Shown: one piece after another, positions 10,286-19,858 of the stretch | Layout of the letters: each line of letters opens with the position of its first letter | How positions within the stretch are numbered: the first letter of the stretch is position 1 | Assembly: GCA_000349905.1 (NCBI GenBank) | Contig: KB722765.1 | Span: 243,408 to 273,094 of the forward strand | Source of the DNA: Volvariella volvacea V23 | Lineage: Eukaryota; Basidiomycota; Agaricomycetes; Agaricales; Pluteaceae | Length of the DNA: 29,687 nucleotides | Direction of reading: 5' to 3' | Position numbers and translations under genes: made by a program | The notes under the pieces: generated by a model | The model's input: the letters and a program-made list of their open reading frames with translations, nothing else | What the model was told of the DNA's origin: nothing | Database searches by the model: none

Positions 10286-11730
10286 TTATATGTGTGGGAT
10301 GAAATTCGACCACTTGACGTTCTCGTAAGCTGAATCGGGGAGGTCACGAAGTGCAAAGAACGCAAGAAAGAGGATGATGACGCGCGCGACGATGTAGAGG
10401 GGAGACCCAACACGAATGACCAAAAACCAGAAGATGTGGTCTGTGATATCGTGTGGTTCGTCCCACCATGCAATTCTAAAAGGCCAGGAGATGGTGATTA
10501 TTGCAGGAACGATGGTGAGAACGAGGGAAGATGCCCTCCAGAGCCAGAGTTCGGTGGTGGTCAAAAACGAAAAGTTCCAACCAATCAAGTGAATCCCTCC
10601 AAAAAGCATCCCGATCACGGAAGCGCAAAGGTAGGCAAGGCGGTGTCTGTTCTCGGACAAAACGGCGGCGAAAAATGGATGGACACTCGTTCGTCTGTGC
10701 GCACCCTCCACATTAGTCATTTCTAGAAGGGGACCAAAGACGATCGCAAACGGTCTCTTGATCATACTTGTCTATAGCGTCTTCATTGTACCATTGGCGA
10801 ACTCGTCTGACTCTTTTTGATGACTATTCAACAAACCGACTTCATCCTCCTCACGACCCTTTTGCCTCCTATTCCCCATTACAAAACCCCACAACTTTTT
10901 ATACCACGCTTCTTCCTCTATCTCCTCTGGCCCATCAACTCGCTTCCCTTCCAAATCAAAGTATAACGGTTTGTCCCACCATAGCAAATACGTAACTGCA
11001 TTCAACGCCGCGAATGCAAGAGTCACCAGCTCGAGTTCTGTCAAAACAAGTCCTTCAACTCGCCGAGCGATGCACTGAACAACAAACCACAATGTTTGGA
11101 GCACCACGATGGCCTTGGCGAGTAAATCCCCTTTGCCATGGTCGTTGATCTCCTTAGTTCTGATTGCCGGGAGGTTTGCAACATCGGCGCCTGTACTTGT
11201 CACCAATCGATCTAGTTTATCCAATGTAACAACCTCGTATCTCCCTTTCTCGACTTCCAACATCAAACCCCCCATCTGGACGAAAAACCCATGGGTTCTC
11301 GTCCAGCCACGATCTTCTATCAATTAACGTATTGTCTATATCTACTTAAGGGAATGAGCCCACCTTTGTACCTCGTCTTTAGTTCTCCCGCCATGATCCT
11401 TTGTCTCAGCGCCCACATAATGACTACTTCCGGAGCAAGCATCGCGTATACCATCGTTCGTAATTTCATCCCCGTTTTCTTCGCCCATGAGTCGTTTTGG
11501 TCAGGGATGTTATGATGGATAGAGATATACGTGCACAAGAAGATAACCCCGACACAGCTGTACAAGATATCGAAGATGGTGCGGGTTTTGTTGGCGTCGC
11601 ATCTACCCGCACTCAATGCGGCAGTGACGACACATAGAGGACTAGGGATTGGAGGGCTGGGAATGGCAATAGGGACCGGGGAAGCGAGGGCGCGTGCGAG
11701 GACGGCAAGGAACACGCCAGCTATGAACAC
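10286..11730 (-). pseudogene. TM4: paralogue with a single in-frame UAG at a conserved Trp
   Basis: Exons 11364-11730 and 10286-11316 are separated by a 47-nt phase-1 intron (11317-11363, donor GTGGGC, acceptor ATAG). The joined frame is 466 codons and in register throughout; the only block is TAG at 10772-10774. That codon aligns with a Trp present in all five other copies (Trp304 of TM1), seven residues before the KRPF/KKPF motif. Everything after it matches the family to FIPHI. A separate in-frame deletion of 18 nt removes NVEYPI from the otherwise near-invariant DKPLNVEYPIYF, leaving DKPLYF. Possibilities are a young pseudogene, a truncated protein of about 305 residues, UAG recoding, or removal of the stop by an unusual 69-nt intron starting GTCGGT (poor donor, no clear branch site). 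Called pseudogene with that caveat. Confidence 0.75.
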
Positions 11731-12569
11731 GGTTACAAGTGAATGAGAGTCGTATTACCAGCATTCTTTATCACCGTTATCAAACTCATCGCGTGCTCTT
11801 AGGTTCCTGGGCGTCTATCAGATTGGGCGCTCAGGCAACTCGTCATATGCTTCCAGTGGCACCGCGACGTGTTCTCGTAAAGGGGTATATTTCTTCGGCA
11901 ATTGGATCCTGTTAATCCGATACCTGTCCGTGACGAAGACCTATAAGGTACTTACAATGTGCATGGTTGAGGGAGTCATTGATCGTGATACAATCCACTT
12001 TCTCTCGCCGGCAAAAATGCTGTATTCCGTGCTAAACCCGGATACAGCATTCGATGGGGCTGGACTAAATGGATCAACAGTAGAATTAGGCATTGGTCTA
12101 GAAAACGCCCAAGTATGAGAGTTGGAACCAGAGTAGCGAGGCGATCGCTTGAAGGATAGCTCTCGAATATCGAAAGGGGCTATTCCCTTCCAAGCAGTTC
12201 TTCTATAGGCCCGTTTGGCAACTGTCGAGCTACGAGCTCAACAGCTCCTATGTGCACTATGAGATGTGGCCGTGACGTAATAACGCAATCATGAAACCGG
12301 TCATGTGGGAAAGGGAGTGGAAACGTAGAAGGTCTCCTGCTGTTAGGCAGGTTGGCTTCGAAATACAAGTGGCATTAGTGGAATTGGAAAATATGCCAAG
12401 TCACCGCTAGGGAGAGTAGCTACTTCATACTCTATACCATTTCGCTGTGGCAGCGATTGCAACAAACTTCAAACCGACTAATTGGTAACACGGAATCGCA
12501 CAACTAATGAAGAATCACAGGAGGAGCACACAGTTCCATCATTCGTGAAGAACAAAATCATGATCAGCA
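11731..12569. other. Spacer between TM4 start and SDR1 stop
   Basis: It is 839 nt and corresponds in position to the 764-nt spacer between TM6 and SDR2. A degraded relative of the shared upstream element (GATTGGGCGCTCAGG, 11821-11835) lies about 100 nt upstream of the TM4 start. No gene is recognised. Confidence 0.55.
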
Positions 12570-13842
12570 TCAATCGAGGTGGCGGCCCCCATTGGGTGAT
12601 ATCTATGGTTGAACGAAGTGTAAGATAAACAGAATATGTAATGCGAGCTTCCCTTACACTCTGACCTTGATAAAACATTCAGCAAAATTCGCATGGCGTG
12701 AAGGACGATAACTTACCCGTAATCCACTCTGATTCCTTTGATGCCAAGAAGGAAACCACATGCGCAATATCATCTACTCTACCCATTCTTCCAATGGGTG
12801 TCAGTTCTGCCTCCTGGAAAACAGATCAGCAGGGTGAGGACATTGACGACTTTGCGAGCATGACGCACTCGTTTTTTAAGAACATCCATAGAAATTCCCA
12901 GATCTTTAATGAAACCAGATACTACAAAGTGAGGCCTTAGGTACCTGTCGCCATATAGTGCACTCACCCAAATCTGTTTCGACGAAACCTAAGGCAAAAT
13001 TGCTTAGACTTGAGTACATAAATCAAAAGAAGGGACACACCAGGACAATACGCATTAACCGTAATTCCAAATTGTCCTAATTCCTCCGCTGTAGGCTGTA
13101 TTAACGAGTTTTCATGCCATCAGAATAAAAATACAGGGCTTACCAGTGCATTGAGTGAGGCCTCTTATAGCGAACTTGGAGGCGCTATATGCAGAAATTA
13201 ATTGTTCTCCTATAATCGTCCCAATTAAACTGAGAATGTGGTGCGGTGAGGATAGTATAGATCACCCACCCATCTTCCCAGCAATCGAAGAAGCGCCAAT
13301 AATCCTTCCTCCCCTACCCTGTGAGATCATCTGCGCCGCGGCATATTTGTAACACAAAAACACTCCTCGGACATTGATGGAGAAAATCCTATCCCATTCT
13401 TTAACAGAAGCTGAATGGCGCTGAGGGTTAGAACAAGCAGCCTGAACGACTAGAATAATAATGTCACTTACTCTCAATGACTGGTTTGGTTATGGCAATC
13501 CCGGCATTAGCGACCATCTGTCATGAATAAACTTGAGTACAGATGTGCCGCTGTACACAGCAGGCAGCATGGTTAATGACATACCACGTCAAGTCCACCC
13601 AACTTCTTTACAACAGTGTCAATCATAGTCTTGACCTCTTCGTCCTTGGATACATCCGCCACAACTGCTACCGATTTTCTACCCAAAGTTTGGATCTCAT
13701 TTACAACGGATTTGAGCTCCTCCTCGCATCTTGGAATATCATTTACAGCGACATCAAGGCCATCTCGAGCAATTCTGAGTGCAACACCACGACCAATACC
13801 ACGAGATGCGCCTGTGACGAGAGCAACTCTATTTAATGACAT
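12570..13842 (-). CDS. SDR1: classical short-chain dehydrogenase/reductase, acetoin/diacetyl-reductase-like
   Basis: Ten exons: 13585-13842, 13472-13517, 13270-13410, 13144-13209, 13041-13088, 12968-12988, 12869-12921, 12717-12813, 12658-12665 and 12570-12602. They total 771 nt (256 residues), the usual length of classical NAD(P)H-dependent SDRs. Visible motifs are the Rossmann glycine motif TGASRGIG (10-17), NAGI (90-93), catalytic Asn114 in SINVRG, Ser143 in GASSIAG, Tyr156 and Lys160 in YSASK, and the PG motif after ITVNAYC. The [13 protein letters not shown] and ITVNAYCPG blocks resemble acetoin/diacetyl reductases and related sugar/polyol SDRs, but the substrate cannot be read from sequence. 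Frame and junctions are confirmed by the identical layout of SDR2, including the 8-nt exon that supplies part of ITGQS. It is likely a soluble cytosolic enzyme. It lies upstream of TM4 on the same strand. Confidence 0.94.
12658..12665 (-). other. 8-nt micro-exon of SDR1
   Basis: The exon is GTCAGAGT on the coding strand, preceded by ATCAAG and followed by GTAAGG. Together with its neighbours it completes the Gly codon and gives Gln-Ser of the ITGQSIS motif typical of SDR C-termini. The same 8-nt exon occurs in SDR2 (22214-22221). Skipping it would shift the frame. Confidence 0.88.
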
Positions 13843-14834
13843 ACTGGGGTGAGTATGGTCCGAAGGATGTGATGTTGTGGACAGGGCTCACTTGTTAAAT
13901 AAGATTTTTTAGGGTGGCGGCGAGGTAAATCCAGGAAGAGTATGATGACGGGGGAATTGGTGGGTCTGCTACTCAATGTGACAGTCCCTGCTCTTATCAT
14001 TAAACAAATATACGTGGCCGTCTTCTATTGTGAGAAGTTGCGGAGAAGTAACTCCGAAACCTAAGGCAACAGAGACTATATCTCACCACGTGAACTAAAG
14101 CACCGAGATCTGAGAACGCTAACCATACACTTGCGAATCTAACGAGGCTACATCGGAAGGATGCAGTAGCGAAAAGTGGTATAGATATCATGTGAATAGT
14201 TCTGTCGATAGGTCCGCATTACCGGCGAACAAGACACTTAAACATGGCCCACTAATGAGTTGGCTTGCACACCACTGTTTTTGCGCCACCGCCCTCCAGT
14301 GCTAACTATATAGACAAACTGATCCGTTGAGACGACCTACGAGGATAATAAAGGGGTCACACGTTGTGCCCGTACATACAAGCCCTATGTGTTGCGCGCG
14401 CGACCCAAGCTTGGGATTGGGTGTGTTGAACCTCTTGCGGTAAGGAAATTCGAGCTTGCAACGCAGACCACATGAACTAGATGTGCAGCGCGATATATAA
14501 TATATGTAGGCGTGGAACAAAGGAAACGAATAAAGTGCTTACAAGTTATTAGCACTATATAGATGCGAGTACAGGGATATTACAACAAATAGAGTATAGG
14601 GCATCACATTTTTGTTTGGTCAAGGAACGATTTTATTAGTCAAGGAGTGACAGTTCGTAAGGAAAAGGAGTGAATTCCGTAAAGTAAAGGAGCGACAGTT
14701 CATAAAGTAAAGAAGTAGCACAAGTCCAAGAGCAAGAAAGGAACAAATAAAGGAGACGGAGAAGAGTACGACAGTGGTTCTCAGCCGAACAAAACATCCG
14801 AAGTGAAACGGAATCACTCGATCAGGGATGACGA
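13843..14834. other. Spacer between SDR1 start and TM5 stop
   Basis: It contains the presumed SDR1 promoter on the left and the TM5 3' flank with a short tandem repeat (14642-14721) on the right. No gene is recognised. Confidence 0.55.
14642..14721. repeat. Degenerate 22-23-nt tandem repeat downstream of TM5
   Basis: About three and a half units built on AAAGGAGTGACAGTTCGTAA follow one another: units at 14642-14663, 14664-14685 and 14686-14708, then a partial unit. The repeat lies about 110 to 190 nt beyond the TM5 stop, so it may be in the 3' untranslated region. Confidence 0.6.
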
Positions 14835-16339
14835 TCAAAAATGGGGGATGTAATCCGACCAGCGGATACTCTCCAGGGCAGAGTCTGATAGATTGCGAAG
14901 TTGGAAGCATGCCAGTACGAGGATTGCTATGCGAGCTGCGATGTAGAGAGGGGATCCAATATGGATGGCCAAAATCCAGAAGATGCGAGAATGGAGAGCG
15001 GCTTCCTTGGACGGGGCAGCCCACCATTTAACGTCAAAGGGTCGCGAAATCGTGATGATGAGGGGGATAAGAACCAGAATGACTGAGGAGAGCCGCCAGA
15101 GCAAAAGCTCCATATTGGTCAAGAAAGCGAAGTCCCAGCCAATGATGTGAACCGCACCAAAGACGACGCCGATGATGGAGGCCAAGAGATAAGCATTCGC
15201 GTGCTGACTCTCGTTTAACGGGGCGGCATAGAATGGGGGGACGCTGCTCCTTGGGCCATTTTGTTCATCTTCCTCATTTGTCATCCTGAGAAGCGGTTCA
15301 AAGATGAAGACGAAGGGCTTCTGTACCGCATATATCCACAAAGTTAGTAGTAGACCTTTATCCTCGAGATCTTCTCCAAAAGTTGAACCAGCTCTTGTCT
15401 TCTCGTGCGACTTGTCACTAGCCTTCTGGGTAGTCCCGGTTACAACGTCCCACAACCACACATACCAGGAAGTCCCAACGGGATCCTCTGGGCCGTCGAC
15501 TCGCTTCCCCTCCAAGTCAAAATAGATGGGGTACTCGACGTTTAGCGGCTTTTCCCACCACAACGCATATGTGATCGCATTCAAGACTGCGAATGCGAGT
15601 GTGACTAGTTCAAGTTCCGTGATTACAAGGCCTTCCATACGACGAGTGATGCACTGAGCGATGAACCACGAAGTTTGGAGGATGACAATCGATTTCGAGA
15701 GGAAGTCTCCTTTTCCGCGATCGAGGATTTCCCTTTCCCGGATTCCTGGAATAAATTGGATAGGTGTGCCCCCCTTCGTATAAAGACTGAGCCCAGATGG
15801 GGAAAGCCTGCAGATAACGACCTCAAATCGCTTGCATTCTTGGCACACCTCGCACGGAACTTGCACCATGAGGCCACCCATCTGCACAAAGAACCCGTGT
15901 GTCCTAGTCCAACCTATTCACTCCGCAGTTAGCCTCAACTCCTTCAGAAGCGCTCGAAAAGGGCATCACCTATGTTGTCCTGTGTCTTCAATCCGATCTC
16001 GCCTGCCGTGATTCTCTGTCGCAGCGCCCACATAATGACTACTTCAGGGGCCAACAAAGCATACAGCATTGTTCGAATCTTCAACCATGTCTTCTTCATT
16101 AGCGAGTCTCTTTGATCGGGGATATTGTGGTGAACAGAGATGTAGGTACAGAGGAAGATGACCCCCAGGCAACTCCATAAAATGTCAAAAAGGCTACGCA
16201 TCTGAGCGGCGTCGCATGTTCCTGCGCTGATAGCAGCGGTAACGGCGCATAGTGGGCTGGGAATGGGACCAGTAGGGACAGGAATAGGTGAGGCGAGAGA
16301 TCGCGCAAAGGCGACAAAGAATAGACCTGCTAGGAGCAT
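14835..16339 (-). CDS. TM5: multi-pass membrane protein of unknown function, divergent intact paralogue
   Basis: Exons 15970-16339 and 14835-15913 give 482 residues. The phase-1 intron (15914-15969, 56 nt, donor GTGATG, branch-like GGCTAAC, acceptor AATAG) is at the family site before GWTRTHGFFVQMGG. It is the most divergent intact copy: a shorter Pro-rich segment precedes PIPSPLC, a longer Cys-containing loop follows the MGG motif (VPCEVCQEC), and the tail reads WSDYIPHF. The cores ELELVTLAFAVLN, WWEKPLNVEYPIYF and LLLWRLSS are retained. About seven or eight hydrophobic segments imply an integral membrane protein. The start MLLAGLF matches the other copies. None of the Trp positions that carry UAG in TM2 and TM4 is altered here. 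Confidence 0.91.
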
Positions 16340-16595
16340 GTTAGAGAAAAGGTATACTGCGGGCCCTTCTTTGAACTCTTATACCCGTTTCCCAGACACC
16401 CAACATCACCCTCTGTTTTTGTGTCTTTGCGCATTGATTCGTTAGACGCTGACAAACGGTGTATTGCTCCCTAGGTTTGACATCGCCTGCTTTCTTTGGG
16501 AACAAAGGTGTGCTATTGCACAGGACCCGGTACGATAATATGGCCGCATGGGGAAAAGGTCGCTATGGTGGCACAGTATTGTCCTTTGACTAAAC
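16340..16595. other. TM5 upstream region up to the assembly gap
   Basis: The presumed promoter of TM5 lies here and is cut by the gap. The GCGCTTATC element is not recognisable in the part that can be read. Confidence 0.5.
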
Positions 16596-16695
16596 NNNNN
16601 NNNNNNNNNNNNNNNNNNNNNNNNNNNNNNNNNNNNNNNNNNNNNNNNNNNNNNNNNNNNNNNNNNNNNNNNNNNNNNNNNNNNNNNNNNNNNNN
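16596..16695. other. Assembly gap of 100 N
   Basis: Exactly 100 ambiguous bases, the conventional placeholder for a scaffold gap of unknown size. The right edge runs into a poly-T tract (16696-16718) that contains a further N at 16704, suggesting the assembly broke at a homopolymer or repeat. Linkage and distance between TM5 and everything to the right rest on scaffolding. Confidence 0.98.
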
Positions 16696-18430
16696 TTTTT
16701 TTTNTTTTTTTTTTTTTTAAAAATCTGTTAACGATTGCCTGGGGGGCGGACCGTGCCACCTAAGTACATGGCGAGACTGACTACGGTAGCAAATAAAAAG
16801 AAAGAAGCTGGCTCTGGGGGTGTGAAAATGGAGAAAAGGGAAGGTAGGGGGGAATGGGCTTTCTTGTGTTATGCCCAGTGCAACGACTAACCCCCACCCC
16901 GGTGAGGGGGCAGGCCAGTACCGATAGGCGGAGACGGTACGTATACCATCGTGCCGAGGTCTGCGAAAGTGAATACCGAGTTGAATCAGCGGGGGAGGCG
17001 TACCAAACGACCTAAGGTCTCCCTAACTGGGTAACTAAAACTACGCGGGCGACCGGCGAACCGATCTCCCTATAAGGTAAGCCGCGCGAGGTGTGGGTCG
17101 GGCGAAACGGAAACTCCGCCCTTCCTAATAGGTAAGCGTAGCAAAGCGGGCGGGAGCAAACGGCCCCCTCCCCGGTAGGTAACGGTACTCCTATAAACTA
17201 TGTAAAAGTGTCAATAGGGTAAATCAACAGAAACAGAAAAGAAAATAAAAGTGTTCGCCGCGGAGGAATCTTGCGGTTACCCCCACAACCGACCCGAGTG
17301 GGTCCAGTGCCTTCCGTTCAGTTACCGATGGCCGTGTTGCTGATTGACCGCCGAACGATGAACCCCCAGGTAGGATGCCCTGTGCCATTTGGCGCCCCCT
17401 TGGGCGTGCTGCCCGTGTCATGATCAGCTGTGCGTGCCTGGGCGATGATCGCGCTTCGCCTTCCATAGAGGTCAGCAACTAGCGGCCCACACCCGGGCCT
17501 CCCTCCTATGGTGTGACTACAAAGCGGCGGGCCACCGACTGGGCTGCTACTCCAGCGTAACCTACCAGGCTCTCGCCCATCTTCACGGTGTATTTGTAGG
17601 GAGTTCTTGCTTTCGCATTTGAAAAGAACGCGGGGCGGAGCGGGTTGATCTTCCCATGGGCTGGCCGGTCGAGTTTTTGGGGAAAACCCCTCGTCAAAGG
17701 GGCCTCAAGCAGGACCTGCGACTAGCGTCAGGCCCACCCAGAAGAAAAGAAAGGAATGAATAGCCCGTATCATGGGCCAAACGGAACTCACCTCTCGACC
17801 GCGCCGTTACCACATCCAAACCCATCTGAGGGCATCCACCCCATCACGCTCATTGATCGTGTACCCAACCAGGTGCCCGCCTCACGGCAGTGACGGCAAC
17901 TTATCCCCCTAGCCCTTGAGGGCATCGGAGGCACTGGAGGGTGTCCACGACGAGCGGGACAGTGGAGGAGAGGCCATTCCCAAACAGGAAGGTGGTGGTA
18001 AGAGGTCAAGAAGGGATGTCGCCTTTGACAAACTTGAATCTCGGATATCTGCTTGTCTCGAGCCCTGGCTGGAGACATGCCCGGCGAAGGGGTTCATCCC
18101 TTATCGAGTCAAGTACCCTATTCCAAACGTCAGCGGTCCAGTATATGTCAAGGCTCGATGTCGATTTGGGCTAGAGGCATGCTGTGCCAAGGGCCCGAGG
18201 ATGCCGGTTGGGCGCGGGCGTTCTTTTGGTGGCGCATGTCGTTTACAGGGAGTATCCTCGATTTTAGAACGGGCCTTGTGACCCAACTGATGTTCTCCAA
18301 CGCACCTGAACGCTCTTACTCCGCTTTGAATTTCACAAAAATTCGAAAGGACTGGGTCGGGGCTCTCTCCTCCCATTCACTTGTTGAAGTAAGCCCGAAG
18401 TTGTTAAACTATAAGCGAGTCTCTGGCTAG
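16696..18430 (-). mobile_element. G+C-rich non-coding-looking island ending in poly-T; possible decayed retroelement
   Basis: The base composition is visibly richer in G+C than the flanks. No family motif of the surrounding genes, reverse transcriptase or transposase could be recognised in any frame, and frames are repeatedly broken. If the poly-T tract (16696-16718) is a poly-A tail on the minus strand, the segment would be the 3' part of a retrotransposed sequence running leftward. A perfect GGGG-AAAA-CCCC hairpin occurs near 17678-17690, and four copies of a short motif lie at 17019-17183. Target-site duplications cannot be checked because one edge is in the gap. Alternatives are a misjoined contig, a contaminant or an unrecognised non-coding RNA locus. 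Confidence 0.3.
17019..17183. repeat. Four spaced copies of a 16-17-nt motif
   Basis: The copies are CTCCCTAACTGGGTAAC (17019), CTCCCTATAAGGTAAG (17066), CTTCCTAATAGGTAAG (17121) and CTCCCCGGTAGGTAAC (17168), summarised as CTYCCYNNNAGGTAAS apart from one extra base in the first. Start-to-start spacings are 47, 55 and 47 nt. G+C-rich segments fill the gaps. Some copies are imperfectly self-complementary. Confidence 0.55.
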
Positions 18431-19858
18431 GGATTTAGTGAGTGCACTGGTGAGACATCCCAAGCGCCCAACAACAGAAGAGCCATATACGACCGATCAT
18501 GACATTCGAAGTCATACGTGTTCAGTGGACGTGCAACTGAGTGTCTGCGCAATTCACTCGCCAGGGTAGTTCGTGCTGTAAGCGAAGCTTCGATGCTGAA
18601 AAATTTTTAGGGCCCTGATAAAGATGCATTATACTTGCCTGATGACAGACGTAAAATTCTGTAGTGCCCACTGACGGACAGGGGTTGTGATACAAGAATC
18701 GCATGCTCGCCTGCTCGCCACTATTTCAAACCTGGATTTCATTTTGTGATTGCCCGTGAATAAATCGCAAACCGGGTATCCATGACGTGGGTATCAAACT
18801 CCGTTTGTCCAATGAAGTTGAGTTTCCAAGAGACTAAGGCGGAGCATCGCGTGCTGCTCCGATGCTCTTCCTCAAATAGGGAATGGCATATTGCGCGAGA
18901 ACCAAAGACTGGATTGACATGAATACCAGGTCAAGCGCATATTAAATAACAAGGCTTGCCTTTTCATCTGCGTTGTTAACTGAAACTAGGTATTCGACGT
19001 GGTACAATGCATTCCCCCCCGCTAACCTCCGGTGCTAATCTCCGAGAAGATTACAGACCAATTTTGCGAGAGAATCTCTTGATACCAAGATCAGTTATTC
19101 TGTATTGCCGATTGAAGCAAAAGTTAGTTGAGTATAAAAGCGCCAATTCGATACCAGGATAATCAAAAACAAACTTACTTATGTCGGGGATTGCTCAGAA
19201 AGTGATTGCACCGTATTTGATTCATTCCTTCTGCAGCTAGGTTGCGGATTGTGAACTTGGTGGCTGTCTATATGTACGAACCTCAGCTCAGGCTTTCTCC
19301 AACACAGTTTCAATTAATCCAATTTTTTTGTCGTGTACCTTTTCTAAGCTGGGTTGAGGCTAACATAGACAAATTCAACCAAGGCATTGATATCGGCCCC
19401 CGGTTGAATTTTTCGCGTCACGTGATAAGAAATTAACCGACACACCAACTCTCATTTTTATGCTATATCGTTTCTCGTAATTGACCATCTCGTCCTGTGC
19501 TATATTCCGGCCTTAGACTATACATTATGGTGTGCATCATACGTGAAATGTATATTCAACTCCGAACTTGCTTCTGTGCAAAGGCTTTCAGCACCCCGCT
19601 TTTCGAGCCTATGAATACGGGCATCCCAGCAATCACAATTCTAAAGACGCTGAAGTATGAAGTGACACAGTACAAATGAAGAAGGAAATTGCTTTTATCT
19701 CTGCCGTGCATTGTGATGAGCCCATCATGGGGGTAGGAACCAGGATTAAGTACTAAGCAATGGGGTACGGTTTCCAGCAGATCGGGTGAAATAATGGGAT
19801 CTAGTACAATGCCGAAGGGGATGTCCAGTAAGTAATGGAGAATTTCATGATGACTAAG
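18431..19858. other. 1.4-kb stretch without a recognisable gene
   Basis: Composition returns to that of the rest of the locus after the G+C-rich island. I see no protein family, RNA gene or repeat array, only a small 8-nt inverted repeat (18842-18849 with 18860-18867). The right end is the 3' flank of TM6. Confidence 0.5.

Noticed and set aside
17916..18430. Overlapping plus- and minus-strand open frames in the G+C-rich island
   Set aside because: High G+C lowers stop frequency; the frames overlap on both strands and none shows a reverse transcriptase, integrase or other known motif.
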